DNA of 64,000 bases from Altererythrobacter sp. B11 (GTDB lineage: Bacteria; Pseudomonadota; Alphaproteobacteria; Sphingomonadales; Sphingomonadaceae). The notes below the pieces were generated by a model. That model saw only the letters and a program-made list of their open reading frames with translations. It was not told the DNA's origin and did no database searches. Below are positions 46,414 to 55,243 of this stretch, in pieces. Numbering within the stretch: the first letter of the stretch is position 1; each line of letters starts with the position of its first letter. The stretch is taken from positions 1,835,001 to 1,899,000 of the forward strand of contig NZ_AP018498.1 in NCBI RefSeq assembly GCF_003569745.1, in the 5' to 3' direction. A program made the translations under genes and the position numbers.

Positions 46414-47799
46414 ATGATTCGTCTCTTCAAACATTATGTTCCCCACGCCGTATTGCTGCTCGGCCTGATCGACCTTGTCCTGCTGTTCCTGGCCGGTGAT
46501 CTGGCCTGGACGCTGCGTGCGGGGCAGATCGGCATGGACCCGGGCCGGCTGGCTGACCGGATGGGGATGCTGGCGGGTTTCTGCGGGGTGGTGCTCGTCA
46601 CCATGATCGCGGTGGGCGTTTACGGCGCCGATGCCTTGCGTTTGATGCGCTTTGCCGCCGCGCGGCTGCTGGTGGCGGTGAGCCTGGCGACCATTGTGCT
46701 GGCCTTCGTCGATTTCCTGCTCCCTGGGCAGACCTTCTGGCGCTCCACCCTGCTCTACGCGATGGGCGGGGCGATCGTGCTGCTGATGCTGAACCGGCTG
46801 ATCGTGGGCGGCATCCTGGGAGGTGCAGCCTTCCGCCGCCGCGTGCTGGTGCTGGGGGCGGGCAAGCGGGCTCTGCGCCTGAAGGCGCTGCAGGAGCGGC
46901 CGGGCAGCGGCTTCATCATCGTCGGCTATATCGGCATGGGGGAAGGGGCGCCTGCCGTGCAGGAGGCGATCCAGCGCAGCGCCGTGCACGATCTTTCGCG
47001 CTTCGTCGCCAATCTTGGCGCGGCCGAAGTGGTCCTGGCGCTGGAGGAACGGCGCAACGCCCTGCCGCTCAAGGATCTGCTGCGGATCAAGACCGCCGGC
47101 GTGCATGTGAACGATTTTTCCAGCTTCCTGGAGCGGGAGACGGGGCGGGTCGATCTCGATACGCTCAATCCCAGCTGGCTGATCTTTTCCGACGGCTTCT
47201 CCTCCGGCCGGGCGGTGTCCAGCGTGGCCAAGCGGATCTTCGATATTGCCGCCAGCCTGCTGCTGCTGGTGCTGGCGCTGCCGCTGATCCTGCTGTTCGC
47301 GTTGCTGGTGAAGCTGGACAGCCGCGGGCCGGCCTTCTTCCGCCAGACCCGTGTCGGCCTCTATGGCGAGCCGTTCACCGTGCTCAAGCTGCGCTCCATG
47401 CGCACCGATGCGGAAAAGGACGGCGCCAAATGGGCGGAGAAGCGCGATCCCCGCGTCACCCGCGTGGGGCGCTTCATCCGCAAGGTGCGGATCGACGAAT
47501 TGCCGCAGGTCTGGACGGTGCTCAAAGGCCATATGAGCTTCGTCGGCCCGCGCCCGGAAGTGCCGCGCTTCGTCGAGGATCTGGAGCAGGAACTGCCCTA
47601 TTACGCCGAACGGCACATGGTGAAGCCCGGGATCACCGGCTGGGCGCAGATCAACTATCCCTATGGCGCATCGGTGGAGGATGCCCGCGCCAAGCTGGAA
47701 TATGATCTCTACTACGCCAAGAACTACACGCCCTTCCTCGACCTGCTGATCCTGCTGCAGACCGTGCGGGTGATCCTCTGGCCCGAAGGGGCGCGATGA
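46414..47799 (+). CDS. Exopolysaccharide sugar transferase (XrtA-system type)
   Basis: 461 residues. Four N-terminal membrane spans, a CoA-binding-like middle domain (RRRVLVLGAGKRALRLKAL), a further span at about 270-295, and the C-terminal phosphoglycosyl transferase domain with FFRQTRVGLYGEPFTVLKLRSM, RIDELPQVWTVLKGHMSFVGPRPEVP and KPGITGWAQINYPYG. It transfers a sugar phosphate to undecaprenyl phosphate to start exopolysaccharide synthesis. Genes next to it (prsK, prsR, TPR protein) match the XrtA/PEP-CTERM polysaccharide cluster; no exosortase lies in the window. It overlaps prsK by 4 bp. Confidence 0.9.
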   Translation: MIRLFKHYVPHAVLLLGLIDLVLLFLAGDLAWTLRAGQIGMDPGRLADRMGMLAGFCGVVLVTMIAVGVYGADALRLMRFAAARLLVAVSLATIVLAFVDFLLPGQTFWRSTLLYAMGGAIVLLMLNRLIVGGILGGAAFRRRVLVLGAGKRALRLKALQERPGSGFIIVGYIGMGEGAPAVQEAIQRSAVHDLSRFVANLGAAEVVLALEERRNALPLKDLLRIKTAGVHVNDFSSFLERETGRVDLDTLNPSWLIFSDGFSSGRAVSSVAKRIFDIAASLLLLVLALPLILLFALLVKLDSRGPAFFRQTRVGLYGEPFTVLKLRSMRTDAEKDGAKWAEKRDPRVTRVGRFIRKVRIDELPQVWTVLKGHMSFVGPRPEVPRFVEDLEQELPYYAERHMVKPGITGWAQINYPYGASVEDARAKLEYDLYYAKNYTPFLDLLILLQTVRVILWPEGAR

Positions 47800-49907
47800 T
47801 GGCGCCGGTGCTGCTGCTGTTCTTCCAGCTAAGCCATCTGGCGGCGGCGGTGGCGGCGTTGGCCCTCGCGGGCTGGCTGGTCGCCCGCCAGCGGGATCGC
47901 GGCACGGCGGCGCTGGCGGTGGGCGCGGCGCTGGCGCTGTCCTCCGCCTGGGCGCTCGCCGTGGTCGGCTTCGGCACGCAGGGTGCCCCCACGCTGGTGC
48001 TGTTCAGCTTCAGCTATCTGGCATGGCTGTGGTCGCTCTATCGCCTGTTCGCCTATGACAACCGCGCCCGCAGCATGGGACCCGTGCGCCCGGTGGTTGC
48101 TGCGCTGGCGCTGGTCGAGCTGCTGCAGCTGCTGCTGATCGGGGTCCGCCACTATGTGGGGGGCGACATTCTCGCTCTCGGCGAGTTCCTGCGCTTCGCC
48201 CTGTCTCTGCGGCTGCTCTTCTGCGTCGGCGCGCTGGTGCTGGTGCACAATCTCTACGCCGGCGGATCGGCGGCCTCGCGCACAGGCCTTCGCTGGCCGG
48301 CGGCGGCGCTGGCGGTGATGTGGCTGTATGATCTGAACCTGGCGACGGTGGCCTATCTGGGCGACGGCCTGCCGGGCATGCTCACACAATTGCGCGGCTG
48401 TTGCATGCTGCTTGTGGTGGCCTTGTTGGCCGGCGGCATTTTCGGCAAGGAAGGCAATCTGCGCTTCAGCCCGTCGCGCTCCTTCACCTTCCAGTCCTTC
48501 TCGCTGCTGGTGATCGGGGCCTATCTGCTGGTCATGGTGCTGGTGGCGCAGGGCCTTTCTTACATCGGTACGGAGCTGGCGCGCGTCGTCCAGCTCGCCT
48601 TCCTCGTCATGGCGAGCGCGGCGGCGCTGGCTCTCTTGCCGTCGCCCCGGCTGCGCGGCTGGCTGCGCGTTACGCTCTCCAAGCACTTGTTTCAGCACCG
48701 TTACGACTACCGTGCGGAGTGGTTGCGTTTTACCGACACGATCGGCCGGGCCGGCCCCGCCGCCGCCCCCTTGCGGGAGCGCATCGTGCAGTCGGTGGCG
48801 GACATTACCGACAGCCCCGCCGGCCTTCTGCTGACCCCGCGCGAGGGCGGCGAACTGGCGCTGGACGCACGCTGGCAATGGCCGGGGATCGAGGTGCCAG
48901 CGGAGGCAATGACCCCCGCCGGGGCGCGGTTTTTCGAGGAAAGTCAGTATATTCTCGACTTGGACGACCTCCGTTCCGGCCGTGTGCAGGGCCTGCCGGA
49001 GGCTGCCTATCCTGACTGGTTGCTGCAGGAACCCTCCGCCTGGGCGCTGGTGCCCCTGCTGCATTACGAACGGCTGCTGGGCGTGGTGGCGGTGGCGCGC
49101 CCGCCGCTCGCGAGACGGCTCGACTGGGAGGATTTCGACCTGCTGCGCGTGGTCGGCCGCCAGCTCGCGTCCTACCTTGCCGAACAGGCGAGCGAGGATG
49201 CCCTGGGCGAGGCGCAGCGCTTCGACGAGTTCAATCGCCGCATTGCATTCGTGATGCATGACATCAAGAACCTCGCCAGTCAGCTCTCGCTGCTGGCCCG
49301 CAATGCCGAAAAGCACGCGGACAAGCCCGAATTCCGCGCCGACATGCTGGTGACGCTGACCAACAGCTCCGACAAGCTGCAGGCGCTGCTGACCCGGCTG
49401 GGCCGCTACGGCGCCCATCTGGGCGAAGCGCGCGCGCCGCTGCCCTTAACCCAGGTGCTGGACGATGTGGCCACCCGGTTCGCGGACCGCAGCCGGGTGG
49501 TGCTGATCGACCGGGAGCCCTGCGTGGTGATGGCCGACCGCGAAGGGCTGGAACAGGCGCTGGTGCATCTGGTGCAGAACGCCATCGAAGCCAGTGAGGA
49601 GGGCGCTCCGGTGTTCCTCGACCTGCGCCGCGACGGGGAAGAGGCGGTGATCGAGATCGTCGATACCGGATGCGGGATGAGCCCCGAGTTCATCCGCGCG
49701 CGGCTGTTCAAGCCGTTCCATTCTTCCAAGCCGGGCGGTTTCGGCATCGGCGCTTTCGAAGCGCGCGAACTGATCCGTGCCATGGGCGGAAGGCTCGATG
49801 TCGAATCGCGTGAAGGGCTGGGCACGCGCTTCCTGCTGCGGTTGCCCTTGCTGGCAGGCCACATGCAGGGCCAACCCCGTCAGCCGCGCTGGAATGAGGT
49901 GGCATGA
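47796..49907 (+). CDS. prsK: XrtA/PEP-CTERM system histidine kinase PrsK
   Basis: 703 residues. About nine hydrophobic spans in the first 300 residues, a GAF-like domain in the middle, then the kinase core. The H box is FVMHDIKNLASQLSLLARN with His488; the N box is HLVQNAIEASEEG, and G boxes are VDTGCGMSPEFI and GGFGIGAFEARELI. The MHDIKN variant of the H box is characteristic of PrsK. It should phosphorylate PrsR, encoded next with a 4-bp overlap. The stimulus is unknown. Confidence 0.93.
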   Translation: MMAPVLLLFFQLSHLAAAVAALALAGWLVARQRDRGTAALAVGAALALSSAWALAVVGFGTQGAPTLVLFSFSYLAWLWSLYRLFAYDNRARSMGPVRPVVAALALVELLQLLLIGVRHYVGGDILALGEFLRFALSLRLLFCVGALVLVHNLYAGGSAASRTGLRWPAAALAVMWLYDLNLATVAYLGDGLPGMLTQLRGCCMLLVVALLAGGIFGKEGNLRFSPSRSFTFQSFSLLVIGAYLLVMVLVAQGLSYIGTELARVVQLAFLVMASAAALALLPSPRLRGWLRVTLSKHLFQHRYDYRAEWLRFTDTIGRAGPAAAPLRERIVQSVADITDSPAGLLLTPREGGELALDARWQWPGIEVPAEAMTPAGARFFEESQYILDLDDLRSGRVQGLPEAAYPDWLLQEPSAWALVPLLHYERLLGVVAVARPPLARRLDWEDFDLLRVVGRQLASYLAEQASEDALGEAQRFDEFNRRIAFVMHDIKNLASQLSLLARNAEKHADKPEFRADMLVTLTNSSDKLQALLTRLGRYGAHLGEARAPLPLTQVLDDVATRFADRSRVVLIDREPCVVMADREGLEQALVHLVQNAIEASEEGAPVFLDLRRDGEEAVIEIVDTGCGMSPEFIRARLFKPFHSSKPGGFGIGAFEARELIRAMGGRLDVESREGLGTRFLLRLPLLAGHMQGQPRQPRWNEVA

Positions 49908-51277
49908 TGTCGCACGACAAGCCCGCAAACCTGCCCAAATTGCTGGTGGTGGAGGACGACGAAGGCCTGCAGGCGCAGCTGAAATGGGCCTACGACGATT
50001 TCGAAGTCGTGCTGGCGGGCGACCGGGCAAGCGCCATCGCCGCCCTGCGCGCGGAAGAGCCGGCGGTGATTACGCTCGACCTTGGCCTGCCGCCCGATCC
50101 CGACGGCACGAGCGAGGGGTTCGCGGTGCTGGACGAGATCATGGCGCTGAAGCCCGACGCCAAGGTGATCGTGGCCAGCGGGCATGGCGCGCGGGAAAGC
50201 GCGCTGCAGGCCATCGAGCGCGGCGCTTACGATTTCTATCAGAAGCCGATCGATATCGAGCAGCTCGGCCTGATCGTGCGCCGCGCCCTCCAGCTGCACC
50301 AGATCGAGCAGGAAAACCGCGCTCTCGCCGCGCGCGCGGGGGAGGGCAATCGCGTGCTCGGCGGCATGATCACCGCTGCGCCTGAAATGGTGCGCGTGGC
50401 GCGCACGATCGAGCGGGTGGCGAACACCAATGTCTCGGTAATGCTGCTGGGCGCCAGCGGCACCGGCAAGGAATTGCTGGCGCGCGGCCTGCACGATGCC
50501 TCCGCCCAGCGGGGCGGGAGCTTTGTGGCGATCAATTGCGCCGCGATCCCTGAAACGCTGCTGGAAAGCGAGCTGTTCGGCCACGAAAAGGGTGCCTTTA
50601 CCGGCGCGGTGAAAACCACCGAAGGCAAGATCGAACTGGCGCATGGCGGCACGCTGTTCCTGGACGAGGTGGGCGATATACCCTTGCCGCTGCAAGTGAA
50701 GCTGCTGCGGTTCCTGCAGGAACGCACCATCGAGCGGATCGGCGGGCGCAAGTTGATCGAGGTGGATACGCGTATCGTCTGCGCCACGCATCAGAATCTG
50801 GAGGCGATGATCGCCGAGGGGCGCTTCCGCGAAGATCTGTTCTATCGCCTGGCCGAAGTGGTTGTGAAGATCCCTGGACTGGCCGACCGGCCGGGCGACG
50901 CGGTGCTGCTGGCCAAGGTGTTCCTCAAGCGCTTCGCCAGGGAGATGAACCCGCAGGTGACCGGCTTTGCGCCGGATGCGCTGGCGGCGATCGACGGCTG
51001 GCGCTGGCCGGGCAATGTCCGGGAGCTGGAAAACCGCGTGAAGCGCGCGGTCATCATGGCCGATGGCAAGCTGGTGAGCGCCGATGATCTCGATCTCGGC
51101 CCGGGTGAGGGCGAGGATGTGCTCAACCTCAAATGTGCCCGCGAAAGGGCGGATCGCAAGGTGATCCGCCACGCGCTGGCCCGCTGCGAGGGCAATATCT
51201 CGGGCACGGCGCGGCTGCTGGGGATCAGCAGGCCGACGCTGTACGATCTGCTCAAGCAATATGATCTGCAGAGCTGA
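49904..51277 (+). CDS. prsR: Response regulator PrsR (sigma-54 activator)
   Basis: 457 residues. Receiver domain with the acidic pocket LLVVEDDEG and phospho-acceptor Asp in ITLDLGLPPDPDGTSEG. AAA+ domain with Walker A GASGTGKE, the sigma-54 contact loop GAFTGA inside ELFGHEKGAFTGAV, and Walker B GGTLFLDEVGD. The C-terminal Fis-type HTH is NISGTARLLGISRPTLYDLLK. It would switch on sigma-54-dependent exopolysaccharide/PEP-CTERM genes on phosphorylation by PrsK. It overlaps prsK by 4 bp and the TPR gene by 17 bp. Confidence 0.94.
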   Translation: MMSHDKPANLPKLLVVEDDEGLQAQLKWAYDDFEVVLAGDRASAIAALRAEEPAVITLDLGLPPDPDGTSEGFAVLDEIMALKPDAKVIVASGHGARESALQAIERGAYDFYQKPIDIEQLGLIVRRALQLHQIEQENRALAARAGEGNRVLGGMITAAPEMVRVARTIERVANTNVSVMLLGASGTGKELLARGLHDASAQRGGSFVAINCAAIPETLLESELFGHEKGAFTGAVKTTEGKIELAHGGTLFLDEVGDIPLPLQVKLLRFLQERTIERIGGRKLIEVDTRIVCATHQNLEAMIAEGRFREDLFYRLAEVVVKIPGLADRPGDAVLLAKVFLKRFAREMNPQVTGFAPDALAAIDGWRWPGNVRELENRVKRAVIMADGKLVSADDLDLGPGEGEDVLNLKCARERADRKVIRHALARCEGNISGTARLLGISRPTLYDLLKQYDLQS

Positions 51278-53048
51278 CTGGCGCCTTCCTGCCCTTGCGC
51301 TGGTGGCGCTGGCGCTGATCCCGCCACTCGCTGCGGCATCGGGCGGCGATCCGCTGGACAAGGCCCGTGCCGCGATCGAGCGGGGCCATGGCATCGCGGC
51401 CGAAGTGGCCGTGGACGAAGTGCGGCGGGCCGGCGCCCCGCGTGATCGCATCGCCGCGCTGATGGGCGAGGCCGAATTGCTCCAGGGCCATCTCGACAAG
51501 GCGCGCGAATGGCTGGCGCCCGGAATTTTTGCCGCGGCGGACCGGGAGCGGGGCTTTCACGCCCTCGGGCAACTGGAAATGGCTGAGGGCGACCTTGACG
51601 CCGCGCGGCAGGCCTTCGACCGCGCGCTGGAGCAGAGCCCCGGCAGTGCGGCGCTGTGGGTCGATATCGGCCGGATGCGGTATCGTGCGGGGGAGCAGCA
51701 TCAGGCTTTGGATGCGGCCGAGAAGGCGCTGGAAGCCGATCCGCGCGAGCCGCGCGCGCTGGAGTTCCGCGCCCAGCTGGAGCGGGATTCCGGCGGCCTC
51801 GTCGCAGCCTTGCCGTGGTTCGAGCGGGCGCTGGCACAGGCGCCCGACGATCTTGGCCTGCTGGCGGGATATGCCGCCACGCTGGGCGATGCCGGCCGCG
51901 CGCGTGACATGCTCAAGGTGGCGCGCAGGATGTTGGAGATCGATAGCCGCGATCCGCGTGCTTACTATCTGCAGGCGGTGCTCGCCGCGCGAGGCGGGCA
52001 GGATGCGCTTGCCCGGCGGCTGCTGTGGCGCACGGGCGATGCCTATGACGGCGTGCCTGCCACCATGCTGCTTCGCGGCGTGCTCGAACTGCGCACCGGC
52101 AATGCGGCGCTGGCGGTCGAGCAGTTCGACCAACTGGTGCGCGCGCAGCCGGATAATCTCACCGCTGCGCTGCTGTTCGGCCGCGCCTTGCTGGCGCATG
52201 GCGAAGGCAATGAGGTGGTGGCCCGCCTCGCGCCTCTGGCGCAGCGGGCGGATGCCTCTCCATATCTGCTGACGCTGGTCGGCCGCGCCTATGAGCAGCT
52301 TGGTCGCCGGGCCGAGGCGGCGCCCTATCTCGACCGCGCCGCCGCGGGCCTGCCGCGTGCGCTCTCCGTCCTGCCGCTGGCACCCGGCGGCGAACTTGCC
52401 ATCTGGCAGTGGCGCGACGATCCGGACCGGCCGGAGGCGGCGGTCGCTCTGCTGCGCGAGGCGCTCGCGCAGGGGCAGGCGGTCGATGCATCGACGCGGG
52501 CGGCGCGCCTGTTGCAACGCTATCCCGGTTCGGCGGATGTGGCGGTACTGGCGGGAGACGTGGCCCTCCTCACCGGCGATCCAGTCGGCGCTGCGGCGCG
52601 CAACGCCTCCGCAGCTGCAATCCGCCGCGATCGTCCGCTGGTGCTGCGCATGGCGGCGGCAGAGGAGGCCGGGGGCGATGCCGCGGGGGCGCAGGCGGTG
52701 CTGGCGGACTATCTGGCGCAAAACCCCCAGGATGGCCCCGTCGCCGCCCGATTGGGGCGGATGGCTGCCGATCGCGGCGAATGGCAGCGGGCAGGTGCCC
52801 TGCTGGCCTATGCGGCCTCGCTCGGCTCCGGGCCGGGCGATCCCTATCTTCTTGCGGATCTGGCGGTGGCGGAAGGCCGGCTCGGCAAGTCTGCAGCGGC
52901 ACTGGCCAGTGCGCGGCGCGCCTATGCCCTCCAACGGGCCAATGGCAGCATTGCCGGGATCCTCGCGCGCAGCCTGCAAGCGGCAGGGGGCAGCGAACGG
53001 GCTGTGGCCGCGCTGCGTGCGCGTGCGGCGGCGCAGGCGGGTTCATAA
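51261..53048 (+). CDS. TPR-repeat protein of the exopolysaccharide cluster
   Basis: 595 residues with a signal peptide (LPALALVALALIPPLAAASG). Many 34-residue TPR units follow, for example AADRERGFHALGQLEMAEGD, AALWVDIGRMRYRAGEQHQA and LALEPD-like turns (EADPREPRAL, DPRAYYLQAV). It resembles the TPR protein PrsT of XrtA clusters but is shorter than the usual 900-residue form, so the name is not assigned. Likely periplasmic scaffold for polysaccharide export. The start overlaps prsR by 17 bp. Confidence 0.85.
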   Translation: MICRADWRLPALALVALALIPPLAAASGGDPLDKARAAIERGHGIAAEVAVDEVRRAGAPRDRIAALMGEAELLQGHLDKAREWLAPGIFAAADRERGFHALGQLEMAEGDLDAARQAFDRALEQSPGSAALWVDIGRMRYRAGEQHQALDAAEKALEADPREPRALEFRAQLERDSGGLVAALPWFERALAQAPDDLGLLAGYAATLGDAGRARDMLKVARRMLEIDSRDPRAYYLQAVLAARGGQDALARRLLWRTGDAYDGVPATMLLRGVLELRTGNAALAVEQFDQLVRAQPDNLTAALLFGRALLAHGEGNEVVARLAPLAQRADASPYLLTLVGRAYEQLGRRAEAAPYLDRAAAGLPRALSVLPLAPGGELAIWQWRDDPDRPEAAVALLREALAQGQAVDASTRAARLLQRYPGSADVAVLAGDVALLTGDPVGAAARNASAAAIRRDRPLVLRMAAAEEAGGDAAGAQAVLADYLAQNPQDGPVAARLGRMAADRGEWQRAGALLAYAASLGSGPGDPYLLADLAVAEGRLGKSAAALASARRAYALQRANGSIAGILARSLQAAGGSERAVAALRARAAAQAGS

Positions 53049-53061
53049 ACCCGCAGGCGGA

Positions 53062-54153
53062 TCAGTGCGGCAGGCCCCCCGCCGCTGCCTCCCGCCGATT
53101 GTGGCGGATCGACCAGTAGAGCGAGACACCGATCAGCACCGCACCGATCAGGCCGGTGACAGTCTCGGGGATATGGAACCGCGCGGACAGCAGCATGATC
53201 GCGCCCAGCGCGAGGATCGCCCAGAAGGCGCCGTGTTCGAGGAAGCGATATTCCGCCAGCGTGCCCTTCTTCACCAGCATGATCGTCATCGAACGCACAA
53301 ACATGGCGCCGATCGAAAGGCCCAGTGCAATGACGATCATGTTGTTGGAGAGGGCGAAGGCGCCGATCACGCCATCGAAGCTGAAGCTCGCATCGAGCAC
53401 ATTGAGATAGAGGAAGCCGCCAAGGCCCGAGGCGACCACCGCCCCGCGGGCGCGCGCCGCCTCTTCACGCAGTTCCAGGATGGTGCTGATCGCCTCCACC
53501 GCGACGAAGGTGACGATGCCGAGCATGCCGGCGACGAGGAAGGTCAGCGCCTCTCCATCATCGAGCATCAGCGAAATGCCGAACATGGTGAGCAGCAAGA
53601 AGGCGATCTCCACCGCCGGAACGCGGGAGAAGGTGGACAGGCGCTGCTCGACCACGGCGATCCAGTGGACATCCTTGTCCGCGTCGAAGAAGAACTTCGA
53701 ACCAACAAGGCACAGGAAGGCGCCGCCGAAGCCGGCGATGCCGATATGGGCGGAAGAGACGATCCGTTCATATTCCTGCGGATCGTTGAGCGAGAGGCTC
53801 ACCGTCTCGATCGGGCCCAGGCCGGCCGCGATGGCGACAATGGCGAGGGGGAAGATCACCCGCATTCCGAACACGGCAAAGGCCATGCCCCAGGTCAGGA
53901 AGCGGCGCTGCCAGATATCGTCCATTTCCTTCAACACGGTGGCGTTCACCACCGCATTGTCGAAGCTTAGCGAAATCTCGAGCACGGAGAGCACGGCGAC
54001 GATCCACAGCATGCTCAAAGTCGCCTGTACGCTGCCGGTGGAGCTCCAGCCATACCAGGCACCCAGCGCCAGGCAGACGAGGGTGAAGGCGATCGATCCG
54101 CGATAGAAGCTGAGCAAGCGATTGTCCTTTCCAGAGGCGAGCGTGCCGGGCAT
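53062..54153 (-). CDS. DUF475 family membrane protein (TerC-related)
   Basis: 363 residues with about nine hydrophobic spans. Signature blocks are ISLSFDNAVVNATVLKEM and LDASFSFDGVIGAFALSNN, in which the paired Asp residues within membrane spans resemble the TerC/DUF475 family of probable metal-ion transporters, some of which affect manganese balance or tellurite resistance. Direction and ion are unknown. It ends 13 bp from the convergent TPR gene and follows panB by 30 bp on the same strand. Confidence 0.85.
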   Translation of the reverse strand: MPGTLASGKDNRLLSFYRGSIAFTLVCLALGAWYGWSSTGSVQATLSMLWIVAVLSVLEISLSFDNAVVNATVLKEMDDIWQRRFLTWGMAFAVFGMRVIFPLAIVAIAAGLGPIETVSLSLNDPQEYERIVSSAHIGIAGFGGAFLCLVGSKFFFDADKDVHWIAVVEQRLSTFSRVPAVEIAFLLLTMFGISLMLDDGEALTFLVAGMLGIVTFVAVEAISTILELREEAARARGAVVASGLGGFLYLNVLDASFSFDGVIGAFALSNNMIVIALGLSIGAMFVRSMTIMLVKKGTLAEYRFLEHGAFWAILALGAIMLLSARFHIPETVTGLIGAVLIGVSLYWSIRHNRREAAAGGLPH

Positions 54154-54183
54154 CCTGCCCGGGCGCGTCGTGCCGCCGCTGGC

Positions 54184-55053
54184 TTATTTGGGTTGGTAGG
54201 TCTGGTCCACTCCGGGAAAGCTGCGGTCGCGCACTTCCCGGGCATATTGCGCGGCGGCTTCGGAGATGACGCCCGCGGTATCGGCATAGCGCTTCACGAA
54301 GCGGGGCACGCGCTCGAACATGCCGAGCATGTCTTCCGTCACCAGCACCTGCCCGTCGCACCGGGCCGAGGCGCCGATGCCGATGGTGAGGCAGGACACC
54401 GCCTCCGTCACCGCCACGGCGATCGGCTCCACCACGCCTTCCACCACAATGGCGAAGGCGCCGGCGTCACACAGCGCGCGGGCATCGCCCACGATCTTCT
54501 CCGCTTCCGCTTCGCTGCGCCCGCGCGCGCCATAGCCGCCGAGCACATTCACCGCCTGCGGCGTGAGGCCGACATGGCCGATTACCGGGATGCCCCGGCC
54601 GACGAGGAAGGCGACTGTCTCCGCCATAGCTTCGCCCCCTTCCAGCTTCACCGCCGCGGCGCCGCTTTCCTTCAGCAGGAAGGCGGCGCTTTCGAACGCC
54701 TGCTGGGGGGAGGCTTCGTAACTGCCGAAGGGCATGTCCACCGCTACGACCGCGTGATAGCTGCCGCGCACCACCGCCGCCGCATGATCGGCCATCATCC
54801 GCAGCGTCACCGGCACGGTGGAGGGCAGGCCATAGATCACCTGGCCAAGCGAATCCCCCACCAGCAGCAGGTCGCAATGCGCGTCCAGCAATTGCGCCTG
54901 GCGGGCGGTGTAGGCCGTGAGCATCACCACCGGTTCTCCCGTCACCCCATCGGCCTTGCGCCCACGGAGGGCCGGCACGGTGAGGCGGCGCATCGGCTGC
55001 GGCGTCGGATTGGCGCGGCTGGTGGAGGTGTCGAGCTGAAAAGTGGTGGACAT
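54184..55053 (-). CDS. panB: 3-methyl-2-oxobutanoate hydroxymethyltransferase
   Basis: 289 residues. First step of pantothenate synthesis, adding a hydroxymethyl group from methylene-THF to 2-oxoisovalerate. Blocks: [81 protein letters not shown] and [21 protein letters not shown] with the conserved Mg-binding acids. A 7-bp inverted repeat lies upstream at 55072-55092. No panC or panD is next to it. Confidence 0.95.
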   Translation of the reverse strand: MSTTFQLDTSTSRANPTPQPMRRLTVPALRGRKADGVTGEPVVMLTAYTARQAQLLDAHCDLLLVGDSLGQVIYGLPSTVPVTLRMMADHAAAVVRGSYHAVVAVDMPFGSYEASPQQAFESAAFLLKESGAAAVKLEGGEAMAETVAFLVGRGIPVIGHVGLTPQAVNVLGGYGARGRSEAEAEKIVGDARALCDAGAFAIVVEGVVEPIAVAVTEAVSCLTIGIGASARCDGQVLVTEDMLGMFERVPRFVKRYADTAGVISEAAAQYAREVRDRSFPGVDQTYQPK

Positions 55054-55243
55054 GGGGGCCTTCTAGCAAAAGCCGCTCTCGACGCGAGCGGCATTTCGTT
55101 GCATCACATACCATTCGGGAACGACATGGGGGATCGTGGCAAGTGCGGGACGGGCAGGTAAGGGCGGTTGTCGCTTTGCCGGTTCTGCACCCGTCGCCAG
55201 CGCCCGCCGCGTCGCCTGTCGCCGATTCGACGGAAGGATCACG

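Noticed and set aside
52291-53970. 559-residue plus-strand frame over the TPR and DUF475 genes
   Set aside because: It crosses two well-supported genes in other frames and its sequence lacks any motif.
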